Position numbers and translations under genes: made by a program
Assembly: GCF_011064595.1 (NCBI RefSeq)
Contig: NZ_JAALJI010000004.1
Location: 248,001 to 312,000 of the forward strand
DNA: 64,000 nucleotides
Direction: 5' to 3'
From: Paludisphaera soli
GTDB taxonomy: Bacteria > Planctomycetota > Planctomycetia > Isosphaerales > Isosphaeraceae
Notes under the pieces: model-generated
Told to the model about the DNA's origin: nothing
What the model saw: only the letters and a program-made list of their open reading frames with translations
The model's database searches: none
Part shown: positions 62,911 to 64,000 of the stretch, in pieces
Layout of the letters: each line of letters starts with the position of its first letter
Position numbering within the stretch: position 1 is the stretch's first letter

Positions 62911-64000
62911 TCAGGCCAGGACCTGGGTGATGACGTCCCCCTCGACGTTGGTCAGGCGACGCCGGACGCCGTTGTGTTCGAACGTCAGCGCCTCGTGGTC
63001 GAGGCCGAGGAGGTGGAGGATCGTGGCGTTCAGGTCGTAGAGCGGGTGGACGTCCTGGATCGCGCGCTGGCCGAGGTCGTCGGTGACCCCGTGGCTGACG
63101 CCCGGCTTGACCCCGGCGCCGGTGAGCCAGCAGGTGAAGCCGTCCGGGTTGTGGTCGCGGCCCTGGGCCCCCTTCTGGAACATCGGCATCCGGCCGAATT
63201 CCGTGCACCAGACCACGAGGGTCTCCTCCAGCAGCCCGCGTCGCCGGAGGTCGCGGATGAGCGCGGCGGCGGGCTGGTCGAGGATCGCGGCGTGCCGATC
63301 GTATTGCTCCCGGAGCTTGCTATGGCCGTCCCAGTTCAGCTCGCCGCCGCTGGCGTAGGCCCCGTTGAAGAGCTGGACGAAGCGGACGCCGCTCTCGATC
63401 AGCCGCCTGGCCAGGATGCAGTTGCGGGCGAAGGCCGCCTTGATGGGGTTCGACTCGTCGTCGGCCCCGTACAGCCGCAGGACGTGGGCGGGCTCCGTGG
63501 ACAGGTCGCCGATCCGGGGGATGCTGAGCTGCATCCGCGCGGCCAGCTCATAGCTGGCGATCCGCGCGGCGAGCTTGCCGTCGCCGGGGTGGTCCTCCAG
63601 GTGGCGCTGGTTCATGCGCCGCAGTAGGTCGCGCGCGGCCCGGTCGGCCTCGGGGCCGACGCCGGACGCGGCCAGGTGGCGGACCGGGTCCTTGGCGCTC
63701 AGGGGCGTCCCCTGGAAGGCCGCGGGCAGGAAGCCGGGGCCCCAGTTGTTCGAACCGTTCTGCGGGACCCCGCGCGGGTCGGGGATCGCGACGTAGGCGG
63801 GCAGGTCCTGGTTCTCGCTGCCGAGCGCGTAGCTGGCCCAGGAGCCGAGGCTCGGGAACCCGTCGAGGACGAAGCCGGTCGAGAGGAAGTTCTCGGCGGG
63901 GCCGTGGGTGTTGCTCTTGCTGGTCAGCGAATGGATGAACGCGATGTCGTCGGTCAGCTCCGCCAGGTGCGGGAGCATGTCGGACACCATCTTTCCGGTC
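62911..64000 (-). CDS. DUF1501 protein, 5' end beyond the window
   Basis: At least 363 residues of a DUF1501 protein. The frame continues to the window edge ([37 protein letters not shown]), so the internal Met at 63990 is not the start; the missing N-terminus should hold a Tat leader and the first metal-site strand. Visible hallmarks are SMGSW-type [87 protein letters not shown] and [25 protein letters not shown]. It is the PSD1-associated type, different in sequence from the DUF1501 gene at 44521. A PSD1 gene is expected just outside the window. Confidence 0.92.
   Translation of the reverse strand, partial: TGKMVSDMLPHLAELTDDIAFIHSLTSKSNTHGPAENFLSTGFVLDGFPSLGSWASYALGSENQDLPAYVAIPDPRGVPQNGSNNWGPGFLPAAFQGTPLSAKDPVRHLAASGVGPEADRAARDLLRRMNQRHLEDHPGDGKLAARIASYELAARMQLSIPRIGDLSTEPAHVLRLYGADDESNPIKAAFARNCILARRLIESGVRFVQLFNGAYASGGELNWDGHSKLREQYDRHAAILDQPAAALIRDLRRRGLLEETLVVWCTEFGRMPMFQKGAQGRDHNPDGFTCWLTGAGVKPGVSHGVTDDLGQRAIQDVHPLYDLNATILHLLGLDHEALTFEHNGVRRRLTNVEGDVITQVLA

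Overview
The window looks like a chromosomal segment of a planctomycete, most likely in or near the Isosphaeraceae. The reasons are the very high GC, the coupled PPC / DUF1501 / DUF1549-DUF1553 gene set that is typical of Planctomycetota, the secreted cyclophilin with an LEPR-type N-terminal export motif, and many lineage-specific secreted and membrane proteins. The taxonomic call is an inference from gene content. Both ends cut through genes (1-981 and 62911-64000). I see no rRNA, complete tRNA, CRISPR array, insertion sequence or prophage.

Layout: 1-3.3 kb holds an unrecognised partial protein, a secreted FAD-dependent oxidoreductase and a small DUF5076 protein. 3.6-8.7 kb has an NtrC-type sigma-54 regulator and a proteolysis-flavoured group: a transglutaminase-like protein divergent from an Anbu proteasome-like peptidase, which converges on an M3 oligopeptidase across a 34-bp perfect palindrome. 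8.8-16.5 kb holds a small membrane protein, a xylose isomerase-like enzyme, two tandem paralogous four-helix membrane proteins, uvrA and a secreted repeat protein. 17-22.6 kb is an ABC export cluster (large membrane-anchored partner, ATPase, 92-aa protein, fused double permease). 22.6-28.7 kb is a minus-strand run: sensor kinase, membrane protein, exported endo/exonuclease/phosphatase-family protein and six-hairpin glycosidase-like protein.

From 28.9 to 32.9 kb lie the translation genes alaS, rplM and rpsI. Then come a SUKH protein, a small protein translationally coupled to a GNAT acetyltransferase, and a DUF6882 membrane protein (32.9-35.4 kb). 35.5-39.5 kb carries an acyl-CoA dehydrogenase, an orphan TorD-family chaperone and the sufS-sufU Fe-S pair. 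39.9-40.7 kb holds two envelope-stress-type small proteins (CsbD-DUF883 fusion and DUF1328). 40.8-42.8 kb has trmB, an ACT-domain protein and a cyclophilin.

42.9-48.1 kb is the coupled PSD1 / DUF1501 / PPC operon, and 48.2-52.8 kb an AsmA-like giant and a polysaccharide deacetylase. 52.8-61.2 kb is a compact phosphorelay cluster: RedB-like thioredoxin-fold protein, membrane hybrid kinase, single-domain receiver, hybrid kinase with Hpt, and a receiver-RsbW-type output protein. Three consecutive 4-base or 2-base junctions imply one transcript. The window ends with the secreted cyclophilin and a truncated DUF1501 gene. The phosphorelay cluster, the Anbu neighbourhood and the repeat-built sensor kinase at 22.6 kb are the most attractive systems for a second look.
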